From Geodermatophilus saharensis (GTDB taxonomy: Bacteria > Actinomycetota > Actinomycetes > Mycobacteriales > Geodermatophilaceae): DNA of 64,000 bases. Both the position numbers and the translations under genes were made by a program. Numbering within the stretch: position 1 is the stretch's first letter; the number at the start of each line of letters is the position of its first letter. The DNA is taken from assembly GCF_900188205.1 (NCBI RefSeq), contig NZ_FZOH01000011.1, positions 1-64,000 of the forward strand, given 5' to 3'. Below, in pieces: positions 43,759-53,835 of this stretch. The notes beneath the pieces were generated by a model, which was not told where the DNA came from, did not search any database, and was given only the letters and a program-made list of their open reading frames with translations.

Positions 43759-44691
43759 ATGCCGCGTCCCGCTCCCCCGTCCGACGACCGGGTCATCGAG
43801 GTCCGCGGCCTGCGGATGAGCTACGGCAGCACCGAGGTCCTCACCGGTGTCGACCTGACGGTCTCCGCGGGCGAGGTCGTCTGCCTGCTCGGCCCCAACG
43901 GTGCGGGCAAGACCACCACCATCGAGGTCCTCGAGGGCTTCCGGCTGCCCTCGGCCGGGCACGTGCGGGTGCTCGGCGCCGACCCGGCCCGGGCCGACGA
44001 CGCCTGGCGGGCCCGCGTCGGGGTGGTGCTGCAGTCCTGGCGCGACCACGCGCGCTGGACCCCGCGCCGGCTGCTCGAGCAGCTGGGCGGCTACTACGCC
44101 CCCTACGCCACGGCGGAGCGGCCGCGGCCCTACGACGTCGACTGGCTGCTCGACGTCGTCGGCATGACGGAGTTCGCCGACCGCAGGATCGGCACCCTCT
44201 CCGGCGGCCAGCGGCGGCGCCTCGACGTCGCCGTCGGCATCATCGGCCGCCCCGAGCTGCTCTTCCTCGACGAGCCGACCGCGGGCTTCGACCCGCAGGC
44301 GCGCCGCGACTTCCACGACCTGGTGCACCGGCTGTCGGACCTGGAGGGCACCAGCATCCTGCTCACCACCCACGACCTGGCCGAGGCCGAGCGGCTGGCC
44401 GACCGCATCCTCGTCCTGGCCGACGGCCGGATCGTCGCCGACGGCAGCCCCGACGCGCTGACCCGCCAGGTGGCCGGCACCTCGGAGGTCCGCTGGGCGT
44501 GCGGCCGGGAGCGGTTCGTGCACGGCACCGACGACGTCGTCGCGTTCGTCCGGGGGCTGTTCGAGCAGCACGGCGACGCGCTCACCGACCTCGAGGTCCG
44601 CCACGCCAGCCTCGAGGACACCTACCTGGCGATGGTGCAGCGGTTCGAGGCCGGCGCCCGCAGCGCGCCGGCGCTGGAGGTGACCCGGTGA
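43759..44691 (+). CDS. ABC transporter ATP-binding protein (drug-export type)
   Basis: This 310-residue ATPase has Walker A GPNGAGKTTTIE (about residues 48-59), Q-loop VVLQSWRDHARWTPRRLL, signature LSGGQRRRLDVAVG, Walker B LLFLDEPTAGFDPQ and switch LTTHDLAEAERLADR. The C-terminal segment after about 230 is the accessory part seen in DrrA-like exporters. The start is ATG 43759 behind GGAGG (43749-43753). It is coupled to the permease and probably the XRE regulator (4-base overlaps). The substrate is unknown. Confidence 0.9.
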   Translation: MPRPAPPSDDRVIEVRGLRMSYGSTEVLTGVDLTVSAGEVVCLLGPNGAGKTTTIEVLEGFRLPSAGHVRVLGADPARADDAWRARVGVVLQSWRDHARWTPRRLLEQLGGYYAPYATAERPRPYDVDWLLDVVGMTEFADRRIGTLSGGQRRRLDVAVGIIGRPELLFLDEPTAGFDPQARRDFHDLVHRLSDLEGTSILLTTHDLAEAERLADRILVLADGRIVADGSPDALTRQVAGTSEVRWACGRERFVHGTDDVVAFVRGLFEQHGDALTDLEVRHASLEDTYLAMVQRFEAGARSAPALEVTR

Positions 44692-45542
44692 GCGCCACCC
44701 GCACCGCCGTGGGCCTGGGGGTCCGCCGCGGCTGGACGGAGTTCCTGCTCAGCCTCCGCAGCCCGCAGGACCAGGGCTTCTACCTGTTCGTGGGCGGCGG
44801 CACGCTGCTCTACCTGTGGTTCAACCGGGACGAGCAGCTCGAGGGCACCGGCATCTCGCTGGTCGCCTACAGCCTGCCCAGCGTCCTCGCCGCCCTGCTC
44901 GCCTTCGGCGTGGTGGTCGGCCCGGCGTTCTCCCTGGCGATGGAGCGCGAGGACGGCACGCTGCTGCGGCACAAGGCGCTGCCGCACGGCATGCAGGGGT
45001 ACGTGACCGGGCAGCTGGTCTACCACTCGCTGGGGCTGCTGCCGATGCTGCTGGTGATCCTGGTGCCGAGCTTCCTGCTCTTCGACGGGGTCATGGAGCG
45101 CGGCGCGGAGGGCTGGCTCACCGTCGCCTGGGTGGTCGCGCTCGGGCTGCTCGCCACCCTGCCGCTGGGCATGGTCATCGGCTCGCTGGTGCCGAGCACC
45201 CAGAAGGTGACCACCTGGGGGATGCTGCCGGTCATCGTGGTCACCGCGATCTCGGGGATCTTCTTCCCGGTCCAGGCGCTGTGGGGTTGGGTGCAGGGCC
45301 TCGCGCAGGTCTTCCCGACCTACTGGATCGGCCTGGGCATGCGCTCGGCGTTCCTCCCCGACGCAGCGGCCGCCGTCGAGCTCGGCGACTCCTGGCGCAC
45401 GGGGACGACCGTGCTCGTCCTCGCCGCGTGGGCGGTGGCCGGGCTGCTGGTCACCCCCCGGGTGCTGCGGCGGATGGCCCGCCGCCAGTCCGGCTCCCAG
45501 GTGGCCGCGGCCCGGGACGCGGCGGCGCAGTGGGTCCGGTGA
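44688..45542 (+). CDS. ABC-2 type transporter permease
   Basis: This 284-residue membrane protein has six hydrophobic segments and the typical ABC-2 coupling pattern: FSLAMEREDGTLLRHKALPHG between helices 2 and 3, and GMLPVIVVTAISGIFFPVQALWG near helix 5. It forms the membrane channel for the adjacent ATPase. The start is GTG 44688, overlapping the ATPase stop. The C-terminus is followed by the XRE gene with GTGA overlap. Confidence 0.9.
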   Translation: MSATRTAVGLGVRRGWTEFLLSLRSPQDQGFYLFVGGGTLLYLWFNRDEQLEGTGISLVAYSLPSVLAALLAFGVVVGPAFSLAMEREDGTLLRHKALPHGMQGYVTGQLVYHSLGLLPMLLVILVPSFLLFDGVMERGAEGWLTVAWVVALGLLATLPLGMVIGSLVPSTQKVTTWGMLPVIVVTAISGIFFPVQALWGWVQGLAQVFPTYWIGLGMRSAFLPDAAAAVELGDSWRTGTTVLVLAAWAVAGLLVTPRVLRRMARRQSGSQVAAARDAAAQWVR

Positions 45543-45814
45543 GCGGCGACCGCGACGCGGTCTACAACCGGATCGCGCTGCTGCGCGCCGAGCAGGGCGT
45601 GACCCGGCGGGAGCTGGCCGACGCCCTCGGTGTCCACTACCAGACGGTCGGCTACCTCGAGCGCGGCGAGTACAACCCGAGTCTGCACCTGGCGCTGCGC
45701 ATCGCGGAGTTCTTCGGGCTGCCGGTGGAGGTGGTCTTCTCCACCCGGCCGTTCCCGCGGATCAGCGACACCGCGCGCCCCGCACCCGGCGAGCCGCCCG
45801 CCGCCGCGGGGTGA
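45539..45814 (+). CDS. XRE-family DNA-binding protein
   Basis: This 91-residue protein carries a helix-turn-helix: VYNRIALLRAEQGVTRRELA, then DALGVHYQTVGYLERGEYNPSLHLALRIAEFFG (in parts), and a proline-rich tail. The GEYNPSLxLALRIA segment is a common XRE variant linked to ABC exporters. The start is GTG 45539. As the last gene of the exporter operon it may control the operon. Confidence 0.9.
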   Translation: MSGDRDAVYNRIALLRAEQGVTRRELADALGVHYQTVGYLERGEYNPSLHLALRIAEFFGLPVEVVFSTRPFPRISDTARPAPGEPPAAAG

Positions 45815-45819
45815 GGTGA

Positions 45820-45855
45820 TGGAACGGCCCCCCTGCAGGGTCCCGCCGCGAGCCC
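45820..45855. repeat. Double-hairpin 3' repeat, partial copy
   Basis: TGGAACGGCCCCCCTGCAGG followed by GTCCCGCCGCGAGC matches the first half of the family. The second half is missing: the sequence jumps into the next full copy. It begins six bases after the XRE stop codon. Confidence 0.6.
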
Positions 45856-45865
45856 GGTGACGTGC

Positions 45866-45930
45866 GGAACGGCCCCCTTCCAGGGACCCGCCCTGAGCCT
45901 GCGGAGGGTGGGCAGGAAGGGAGTCCTTCT
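45866..45930. repeat. Double-hairpin 3' repeat, copy 2 (at the end of the LigB gene)
   Basis: Outer stem CCCTTCC (45875-45881) with GGAAGGG (45915-45921); inner stem CCCGCCCT (45887-45894) with AGGGTGGG (45905-45912, one G·T pair); loop GAGCCTGCGG. The final TCCTTCT provides part of the LigB stop codon (CTA on the plus strand, 45929-45931). Confidence 0.8.
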
Positions 45931-46780
45931 AGATGTTCGCGCCGTCCGGCGGCGGACCGTCGGGCAGCGGCGCGGCGAAGCCGTTGCCGTCGGTCGCGGG
46001 CGCCGGCATGCCCACGGTGTAGGAGGTCATCGACAGCGACCCGTAGGCGTAGCCGTCCACCAGCACCTCCGCCGTCGTCCCCGTCGCGCCGGCCATGCCG
46101 GCCACGTACAGCAGCGGCAGGAAGTGGTCGGGCGTGGGGACGGCGAGGTCGAAGTCGCGGTGTCCGTCGAGGCGGGCGATCGCGGCGGGGTCGTCGAGCA
46201 TCAGCTCCCGGGCGGCCTCGTCGAAGCGCCGCGCCCAGTCGAAGCCGGCGTCGGGCATCGCCCGGCTGACCCCGCCGAGGTTGTGCACCACGTTGCCGCT
46301 GCCGACCACGAGGACGCCGTCCTCCCGCAGCGGGGCCAGCGCCGCACCCATCTGCAGGTGGTAGTCGGGGCCCTTGAGCGCGTTGATCGACAGCTGCGCC
46401 ACCGGTACGTCGGCGTCGGGGAAGGCGTGCGCGAGGACCGACCAGGCGCCGTGGTCGAGGCCCCAGCTGTCGAGGTCGGCGCCGACCCAGGTCGGGGAGA
46501 CCACGTCGGCCACCTGCTCGGCCAGCTCCGGCAGGCCGGGGGCGGCGTACTCCACGTCGAACAGCTCCGGCGGGAAGCCGAAGAAGTCGTGGATGGTGCG
46601 CGGCCGGGGCATCGCGGTGACCGCGGTGGCGTGCACGTACCAGTGCGCCGAGACGACGAGGACGGCCCGTGGGCGGGGCACCGCGCGGCCGAGCGCCCGC
46701 CAGGCCTCGGTGTAGCGGTTGCGCTCGAGCGCGTTCATCGGGTTGCCGTGGCCGATGAAGGCGGCAGGCATCAGGGTCAT
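45929..46780 (-). CDS. LigB-family extradiol dioxygenase (DODA-like)
   Basis: This 283-residue protein matches the 4,5-DOPA extradiol dioxygenase/YgiD group. It begins MTLMPAAFIGHGNPMNALER, where HG is an iron ligand region. Then come VVSAHWYVHATAVTAMP (second His), YAAPGLPELAEQVADVV, LDHGAWSVLAHAFPDADVPVAQLS and GSGNVVHNLGGV. Metal-dependent ring cleavage of catechol-like substrates is expected; the natural substrate is unknown. The start is ATG 46780. The stop codon coincides with the end of the dispersed repeat, so the C-terminus may have been shaped by it. It lies 35 bp from soxR on the same strand. Confidence 0.88.
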   Translation of the reverse strand: MTLMPAAFIGHGNPMNALERNRYTEAWRALGRAVPRPRAVLVVSAHWYVHATAVTAMPRPRTIHDFFGFPPELFDVEYAAPGLPELAEQVADVVSPTWVGADLDSWGLDHGAWSVLAHAFPDADVPVAQLSINALKGPDYHLQMGAALAPLREDGVLVVGSGNVVHNLGGVSRAMPDAGFDWARRFDEAARELMLDDPAAIARLDGHRDFDLAVPTPDHFLPLLYVAGMAGATGTTAEVLVDGYAYGSLSMTSYTVGMPAPATDGNGFAAPLPDGPPPDGANI

Positions 46781-46815
46781 CCGGCTCTCCCTCCTCCGGT
46801 GCGGTCCCCTCGCGA

Positions 46816-47322
46816 TCATCGCCTCCCGGGCGCGGGTCCGCGAGGCGCGGCGGGTGACCCGGCACGGCCGGCCGGGGGCAGCCGGCGCAGCACGGGGGAC
46901 AGCCGGCGGGCACCGGGGCCCTCCGCGGCGGCGGCGTCACCGGGGTTGGACAGCCCGCACGAGGTCAGCGACAGGCAGCCGCAGCCGATGCAGGACGACA
47001 GCCCGTCGCGCAGCTGCACCAGGGCGGCGATCTGCTCGTCGAGCCGGTCCCGCCAGCCGCGGGACAGCCGTTCCCAGTCGCGGGCCGACGGCGTGCGGCC
47101 CTCCGGGAGGGAGGCCAGCGCCTCGCGGATCTCCGGCAGCGACAGGCCGACGTTCTGCGCGGCGCGGACGAAGGCCAGCCGCCGCAGGACCGAGCGCGGG
47201 TAGCGCCGCGCGCCGCCGGCGGTGCGCTCGGCCGTCACCAGCCCCTCGGCCTCGTAGTAGCGCAGCGCCGACGGCGCCAGGCCCGAGCGCGCGGCCACCT
47301 CCCCGATCGTCAGCAGCTCCAC
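46816..47322 (-). CDS. soxR: Redox-sensitive MerR regulator SoxR
   Basis: SoxR is a [2Fe-2S] sensor of redox-cycling compounds. The 168-residue protein has the MerR helix-turn-helix (LLTIGEVAARSGLAPSALRYYEAEG, in two parts, about residues 3-27), a coiled-coil dimerisation helix, and the cluster motif CIGCGCLSLTSC (C-x2-C-x-C-x5-C, about 110-121). Beyond it is a long proline/arginine-rich C-terminal tail that E. coli SoxR lacks. The start is GTG 47322. A SoxR-box-like site lies 14 bp upstream, between it and the divergent SDR gene. Confidence 0.93.
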   Translation of the reverse strand: MELLTIGEVAARSGLAPSALRYYEAEGLVTAERTAGGARRYPRSVLRRLAFVRAAQNVGLSLPEIREALASLPEGRTPSARDWERLSRGWRDRLDEQIAALVQLRDGLSSCIGCGCLSLTSCGLSNPGDAAAAEGPGARRLSPVLRRLPPAGRAGSPAAPRGPAPGRR

Positions 47323-47336
47323 GCCCGCCCCCTTGA

Positions 47337-47354
47337 CCTCAAGTCGACTTCACA
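47337..47354. promoter_or_regulatory. SoxR-box-like operator
   Basis: CCTCAAGTCGACTTCACA (47337-47354) matches the known SoxR box (CCTCAAGTT-x-x-CTTGAGG) over its left half and centre: CCTCAAGT/CG/ACTT. TTGACC (47333-47338) could be the -35 of a plus-strand promoter for the SDR gene at 47370, with the long spacer typical of MerR promoters. Confidence 0.65.
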
Positions 47355-47369
47355 TCGCAGCGTAGCGCC

Positions 47370-48065
47370 ATGACACCCACCGCCCTGGTGACCGGCGCCT
47401 CCCGTGGCCTCGGTCTCGCCCTCGCCACCGAGCTGTCCCACCGCGGCTGGCGGCTCGTCGTCGACGCCCGCGACGCCGCCCGGCTCGCCGCCGCCGTCGC
47501 GGCCCTCCCCCGCCCCGACCTGGTCACCGCCGTCCCCGGCGACGTCGCCGACCCCGCCCACCGCACCGCGCTGGCCACCGCCACCGGCGACTCCCTCGAC
47601 CTCCTCGTGGCCAACGCCTCCGCGCTCGGGCCGACGCCGCTGCCCCGGCTGGCCGACCTCGACCCGGCGGCGCTGGAGGACCTGCTGCGGGTCAACACCG
47701 TCGCCCCGCTCGCGCTGGTCCAGGCGGTGCTGCCGGCGCTGGAGCGGGCGGGCGGCACCGTCGTCACGGTCACCAGCGACGCCGCCGTCGAGGCCTACGA
47801 GGGCTGGGGCGGCTACGGCGCGAGCAAGGCGGCGCTGGACCTGCTCACCGCCGTCCTCGCCGTCGAGCACCCGCGGCTGCGCGTGCTCGCCGTCGACCCC
47901 GGCGACATGGCCACCGACATGCACGCGGCCGCCGACCCCGGTGCCGACCCGGCGGACCTCGCCGCGCCGGAGGACGTCGCCCCGGCGCTGCTGCGGGTGC
48001 TCGACGGCGACGTCACCGGCCCCCGCGTCCGCGTCGCCGAGGTCGCCGCGGCGGTGCGGGCATGA
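47370..48065 (+). CDS. SDR-family NAD(P)-dependent oxidoreductase, likely SoxR target
   Basis: This 231-residue short-chain dehydrogenase has the cofactor motif TGASRGLGLALA (about residues 8-19), a VANASALG segment (NNAG equivalent), the catalytic Ser in VTVTSDAAV and YxxxK as YGASK (about 149-153). Substrate unknown. The start is ATG 47370, only 16 bp from the SoxR-box. Divergence from soxR with the box between suggests induction by redox-active compounds. It overlaps queA by ATGA. Confidence 0.9.
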   Translation: MTPTALVTGASRGLGLALATELSHRGWRLVVDARDAARLAAAVAALPRPDLVTAVPGDVADPAHRTALATATGDSLDLLVANASALGPTPLPRLADLDPAALEDLLRVNTVAPLALVQAVLPALERAGGTVVTVTSDAAVEAYEGWGGYGASKAALDLLTAVLAVEHPRLRVLAVDPGDMATDMHAAADPGADPADLAAPEDVAPALLRVLDGDVTGPRVRVAEVAAAVRA

Positions 48066-49114
48066 CCGCGCTCCTGCCCATGGGGACGCCGGCCACCGTC
48101 CCGCCGGAGCGCCGCGGGCTGGCCCGCGACGGCGTCCGGCTGCTGGCGGTCGCGCCCGGCCGCACCACGTCGGCGCACTTCTCCGACCTGCCCGACCTGC
48201 TCGACCCCGGCGACCTGCTGGTGGTCAACACCTCCGCGACGCTCCCCGCCCGGCTGACCGCCCGGCGGGCCGACGGCGCCACCACCCCGCTGCACGTCTC
48301 GACCACCCTCGACGACGGCTCCTGGGTGGTGGAGGTGCGCCGCCGGACCGACGACGGCCCCGAGACCGGGCTCGAGCCCGGCGCCGCACTCGACCTGCCC
48401 GGCGGCGTGCGCCTGGTGCTGCGCGACGGGTTCCCGGACCCGGCGGCGCCCCGGCGGCTGTGGCGGGCACACGCCACCCCGGCGGTCGGGGTGCCCGCCT
48501 ACCTGGCCCGGTACGGCCGGCCGGTGCACTACGCCCACCTCACCGCGCCGGTGTCCCTGGCCGACGTGCGCAACGTCTACGCCACCGAGCCGGGCAGCGC
48601 GGAGAACGCCAGCGCCGGGCGGCCGTTCACCGACCGGCTGCTCGTGCGGCTCGTGGCCCGCGGCGTCCCGGTCGTGCCGCTCGTCCTGCACGCCGGGGTC
48701 TCCAGCCCCGAGCTGCACGAGCCGCCGGCGCCGGAGCGCTACCGGGTCCCCGAGGTCACCGCCCGGCTGGTCACCGCGACCCGGGCGGCCGGGCGGCGGG
48801 TGGTCGCCGTCGGCACCACCGTCACCCGGGCGCTGGAGACGGTGACCGGCGACGACGGCGTCACCCGGCCCGGCGAGGGCTGGACCGACCTCGTCCTCGG
48901 CCCCGACCGCCCGGCCCGGGCGGTGAGCGGCCTGCTCACCGGCCTGCACGAGCCCGAGGCCAGCCACGTGCTGCTGCTCGAGGCGGTCGCCGGACCCGAG
49001 CTCGTCGCCCGCGGCTACCGGGCCGCGGTCGACGGCGGCTACCTGTGGCACGAGTTCGGCGACTCGATGCTGTTCCTGCCCGGTGGCGGTCCGGCAACCG
49101 ACCGGCGAGGCTGA
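48062..49114 (+). CDS. QueA-like S-adenosylmethionine:tRNA ribosyltransferase-isomerase
   Basis: This 350-residue protein aligns with QueA over its core: LLDPGDLLVVNTSATLPARL, a HATPAVGVPAYLARYGRPVHYAHL segment read in two parts, and VSLADVRNVYATEPGSAENASAGRPFTDRLL (in two parts), then RVVAVGTTVTRALET and GLLTGLHEPEASHVLLL. QueA normally builds epoxyqueuosine on tRNA. The usual N-terminal DYDLP motif is not evident, and no other queuosine gene (tgt, queC-F) is nearby. Many actinobacteria carry such an isolated paralogue whose substrate is unclear. The ATG overlaps the SDR stop. Confidence 0.82.
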   Translation: MTALLPMGTPATVPPERRGLARDGVRLLAVAPGRTTSAHFSDLPDLLDPGDLLVVNTSATLPARLTARRADGATTPLHVSTTLDDGSWVVEVRRRTDDGPETGLEPGAALDLPGGVRLVLRDGFPDPAAPRRLWRAHATPAVGVPAYLARYGRPVHYAHLTAPVSLADVRNVYATEPGSAENASAGRPFTDRLLVRLVARGVPVVPLVLHAGVSSPELHEPPAPERYRVPEVTARLVTATRAAGRRVVAVGTTVTRALETVTGDDGVTRPGEGWTDLVLGPDRPARAVSGLLTGLHEPEASHVLLLEAVAGPELVARGYRAAVDGGYLWHEFGDSMLFLPGGGPATDRRG

Positions 49115-49177
49115 CGGGGCCGGGACGACCGGGCCAGGACGGCCCTCCTCCCCGGCGACGACGGCCGGGAGGCCGGG

Positions 49178-50353
49178 ATGCCAGGCGCGTGGCTGCTCGG
49201 AACGGCACGGAAGGGCACGGGGAGCGGGGGCGGCGACGGGAGGGCTCCCGACGGGGAGCCGCCGCGGGCGGTGCTGCTGGGCCTGCGAGCGCAGGACGGC
49301 GGCGACGGGGACCCGGCGGACCCGCTCGACGAGCTCGAGCGGCTGGCCGACACCGACGGCGTGGCCGTGGTGGGACGGATGGTGCAGGCCCGGGAGCGGC
49401 CCGACCCGGCCACCTACCTCGGCTCCGGCAAGGTCACCGAGCTGGCCGGGCTGGTGGCGGAGAAGGACGCCGGGCTGGTCATCGCCGACGGCGACCTCTC
49501 GCCGGGACAGGTGCGCAACCTCGAGGACCGGGTGGGCGCCCGGGTGGTCGACCGGACCGCGCTGATCCTCGACGTCTTCGCCCAGCACGCCCGCAGCAGC
49601 GAGGGTCGCGCACAGGTGGAGCTCGCCCAGCTGGCCTACCAGCTGCCGCGGTTGCGCGGACAGGGGACGGAGCTGTCCCGGATCGGCGGCGGCCGCACCG
49701 CCGGCGGCGCCGGGACGGGCGTGCGCGGGCCGGGCGAGCAGCGCCTGGAGAGCGAGCGCCGCCACCTGCGCCGCCGCATCACCCTGTTGCGGCGCCAGGT
49801 GCAGCAGACCGCCGCCCGGCGGCAGCGCACCCGCAGCCGCCGCCGGGTCAACCGGGTCCCGTCGGTGGCGCTCACCGGCTACACCAACGCGGGGAAGTCG
49901 GCGCTGCTCAACCGGCTGACCGGCGCCGACGTCCTGGTGCAGGACGCGCTGTTCGCCACCCTGGACCCCACGGTCCGCCAGGCCCGCACCCCCGAGGGCC
50001 GGCCCTACACGCTCACCGACACGGTCGGCTTCGTCCGCCACCTGCCCCACCAGCTGGTCGACGCCTTCGGGGCCACGCTGGAGGAGGTGGTCGAGGCCGA
50101 CCTCGTCCTGCACGTCGTCGACGCCTCCGCTCCCGACGCCATGGCCCAGGTGACGGCGGTGCGCGGCGTGCTCTACGAGATCGGCGCGCGAGAGCACCCG
50201 GAGCTGCTGGCGCTCAACAAGGTCGACGTCGCACCGGCCGGGTGGCTCGCCGGGCTGCGCACCGCCTACCCCGACGCGGTGCCGGTCTCGGCGGCGACGG
50301 GCGAGGGGATCGAGGACCTGCGGGCCGCGATCGCCCGCGCGCTGGCTCGCTGA
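49178..50353 (+). CDS. hflX: GTPase HflX
   Basis: HflX is a ribosome-associated GTPase that splits stalled ribosomes. The 391-residue protein has an N-terminal domain with [15 protein letters not shown] and [18 protein letters not shown], the HflX hallmark [17 protein letters not shown], a helical linker rich in Arg, then G1 [14 protein letters not shown] (about residues 231-244), G3 [13 protein letters not shown] and G4 LNKVD. The first 45 residues are Gly-rich and variable; ATG 49178 is used but a later start cannot be excluded. Its 3' end converges on the FhuF-like gene. Confidence 0.94.
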   Translation: MPGAWLLGTARKGTGSGGGDGRAPDGEPPRAVLLGLRAQDGGDGDPADPLDELERLADTDGVAVVGRMVQARERPDPATYLGSGKVTELAGLVAEKDAGLVIADGDLSPGQVRNLEDRVGARVVDRTALILDVFAQHARSSEGRAQVELAQLAYQLPRLRGQGTELSRIGGGRTAGGAGTGVRGPGEQRLESERRHLRRRITLLRRQVQQTAARRQRTRSRRRVNRVPSVALTGYTNAGKSALLNRLTGADVLVQDALFATLDPTVRQARTPEGRPYTLTDTVGFVRHLPHQLVDAFGATLEEVVEADLVLHVVDASAPDAMAQVTAVRGVLYEIGAREHPELLALNKVDVAPAGWLAGLRTAYPDAVPVSAATGEGIEDLRAAIARALAR

Positions 50354-50360
50354 GCCCGCC

Positions 50361-51065
50361 TCACAACGGGCCGGCGGCGTCCTCCAGGAGCACCCGGCGC
50401 TGCTCCGGCGGGCGGGCCGGGCAGGCGGTGCACGTCGGCTGCCCGGGCAGCCGCAGCAGCAGGCAGCAGGAGACCCGGCGGACGAAGCGGGTGCCGCCGA
50501 CGTCGGTGTAGCGCGGCGCCGGCATCGGCGCCCCGACCGCGGCGGCCACCGGCGCGGCCAGTGCGGTCACCGACGCGACGTCGCCCAGCGCCCGGCCGAG
50601 GGCCAGCAGCCTGCCGGCCAGCGAGTCGGCGGCCACCGCCCACAGCGGCCGCTCGCGCACCCCACCGGCCGCGGCGACGGCGGCGACCACGGCGGCGAGC
50701 GCGTCGCGCAGGTCCCCCGCCGGGTCGGGTCCCGACGGCGCCGCCGAGACCCCGGCCAGCAGGGTGCCTCCGACCTCGTACACCGTGGTGTCGGCCAGCC
50801 GCGCCGACAGCGGGCGCCCGGTCGCCAGCCCCGCGGCCACCGGGGTCAGCAGCACCGCCGACGCCGAGTACCACCAGACCGTGGCGAGGGCCCGGCGGTC
50901 GCCGCTGCGGTACCGGTGGCCCAGCGCGGCGACCCGGTCGGCCGTCCAGCCGGGGTCGGCCAGGAGCTCCGCCGGCAGCGGGCGGGACGAGGGCGGCGCG
51001 AGCAGGCCCAGACCGGCGGCACCGGGCACCCGGGCCGCCACGGCCGCCTGCGGTCCGCCGTCCAC
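50361..51065 (-). CDS. FhuF-like (2Fe-2S) ferric-siderophore reductase
   Basis: This 234-residue protein has a C-terminal cysteine cluster typical of Fhu[22 protein letters not shown], giving C-C-x10-C-x2-C (about residues 205-219). The rest is alanine/leucine-rich with [20 protein letters not shown]. FhuF-type proteins reduce ferric siderophores. No siderophore gene is adjacent. The start is GTG 51065, divergent from acs with a 120-bp gap. Confidence 0.8.
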   Translation of the reverse strand: MDGGPQAAVAARVPGAAGLGLLAPPSSRPLPAELLADPGWTADRVAALGHRYRSGDRRALATVWWYSASAVLLTPVAAGLATGRPLSARLADTTVYEVGGTLLAGVSAAPSGPDPAGDLRDALAAVVAAVAAAGGVRERPLWAVAADSLAGRLLALGRALGDVASVTALAAPVAAAVGAPMPAPRYTDVGGTRFVRRVSCCLLLRLPGQPTCTACPARPPEQRRVLLEDAAGPL

Positions 51066-51126
51066 CGGGCCAGTCTGGTGCAGCCCGTCCCACGGCCTGA
51101 CCCCGACGTCGTCCGGGCCCTACGGT

Positions 51127-51140
51127 GTGTGCCAGGACAC
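51127..51140. promoter_or_regulatory. CRP-like palindrome upstream of acs
   Basis: GTGTGCCAGGACAC is a perfect GTGT-N6-ACAC palindrome 46 bp before the acs start. The actinobacterial CRP/GlxR consensus is TGTGA-N6-TCACA; the match is partial. acs is a known CRP-regulated gene in several actinobacteria, so control by the CRP protein at 59227-59904 is plausible. Confidence 0.35.
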
Positions 51141-51185
51141 GCCGCCCGCCGGCGGTGCGCCGGCCACGACACGGGAGGAGCACAC

Positions 51186-53138
<1,953 letters not shown>

Positions 53139-53144
53139 ACCGAA

Positions 53145-53209
53145 CCGGGCACAGGAAGCTCTCCCCACGTCCTGGGCGCCAGGACGTGGGGGGAGCTTCC
53201 TGTGCCCGG
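53145..53209. terminator. 31-bp stem hairpin after acs
   Basis: The left arm is 53145-53175 (starting CCGGGCACAGGAAGC) and the right arm 53179-53209 (ending GCTTCCTGTGCCCGG), with a 3-base loop and a single G·T or A·G-type mismatch in 31 pairs. It begins six bases after the acs stop. It is a very strong terminator candidate, or a mobile palindrome, and its length is unusual for a simple terminator. Confidence 0.75.
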
Positions 53210-53331
53210 CAGCTGCCTGCGGGTGCACCTGCGGGGGACGCCGGGGCGCGGGCGCGGCGATCATGGGGGACGATCTCCGTCAGGCCGCCTCCGGCGGCCG
53301 GCCCGACCAGCCCGACCAGGGAGGAGCCCCC

Positions 53332-53835
53332 GTGGCCCACAGCGCGTCGTCCACCCAGTCCGCCGGGCGGCATGCCGTCAGCGACGAGCCCTCGGTGGGG
53401 TCGCTGGTGCAGAGCGCCATGGCCGACGTCTCCACGCTGATCCGCGGCGAGATCGAGCTGGCCAAGACCGAGGTCACCCGCTCGGCGAAGAAGGCCGGCG
53501 TCAGCGCCGGGCTGTTCGGCGCCGCGGGCGCGCTGCTCGCCTTCGCCGGCTTCTTCCTGTTCGTCATGCTCGCCGAGCTGTTCACCTGGCTGGGCCTGCC
53601 CCGCTGGGTGTCCTACCTGATCGTCACGGTCGCCCTGCTGGCGGTCGCCGCCGTGGCCGGGCTGATCGGGCTGCGGATGCTCAAGAAGATCGACAAGCCC
53701 GAGCGGACCATGGAGTCGCTGCGCGAGCTGCCCGAGGTCATGCGCCGCGAGACCCCCGGCACCCGGCGCCGCGCGCTGCCGACGGTCAGCAACGGGCGCG
53801 TCGAGCGGCGCTCCCCCGACTCCTACCTGGTCTGA
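53332..53835 (+). CDS. Holin-X-type (DUF1469) membrane protein
   Basis: This 167-residue protein has an amphipathic N-terminal helix with a DEPSVGSLVQSAMADVSTLI pattern, ELAKTEVTRSAKKAGVSAGL, then two membrane segments (about 65-87 and 92-115) and a basic tail. This matches the actinobacterial phage-holin-like family, present in chromosomes without prophages. It corresponds in position to Rv3669 of M. tuberculosis. The start is GTG 53332 behind GGGAGGAG (53320-53327). Its stop overlaps the next gene as CTGA. Confidence 0.85.
   Translation: MAHSASSTQSAGRHAVSDEPSVGSLVQSAMADVSTLIRGEIELAKTEVTRSAKKAGVSAGLFGAAGALLAFAGFFLFVMLAELFTWLGLPRWVSYLIVTVALLAVAAVAGLIGLRMLKKIDKPERTMESLRELPEVMRRETPGTRRRALPTVSNGRVERRSPDSYLV

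Noticed and set aside
53332..53835. Prophage remnant (holin gene)
   Set aside because: No other phage gene is nearby. This holin-X type family occurs in conserved chromosomal positions (Rv3669 equivalent).
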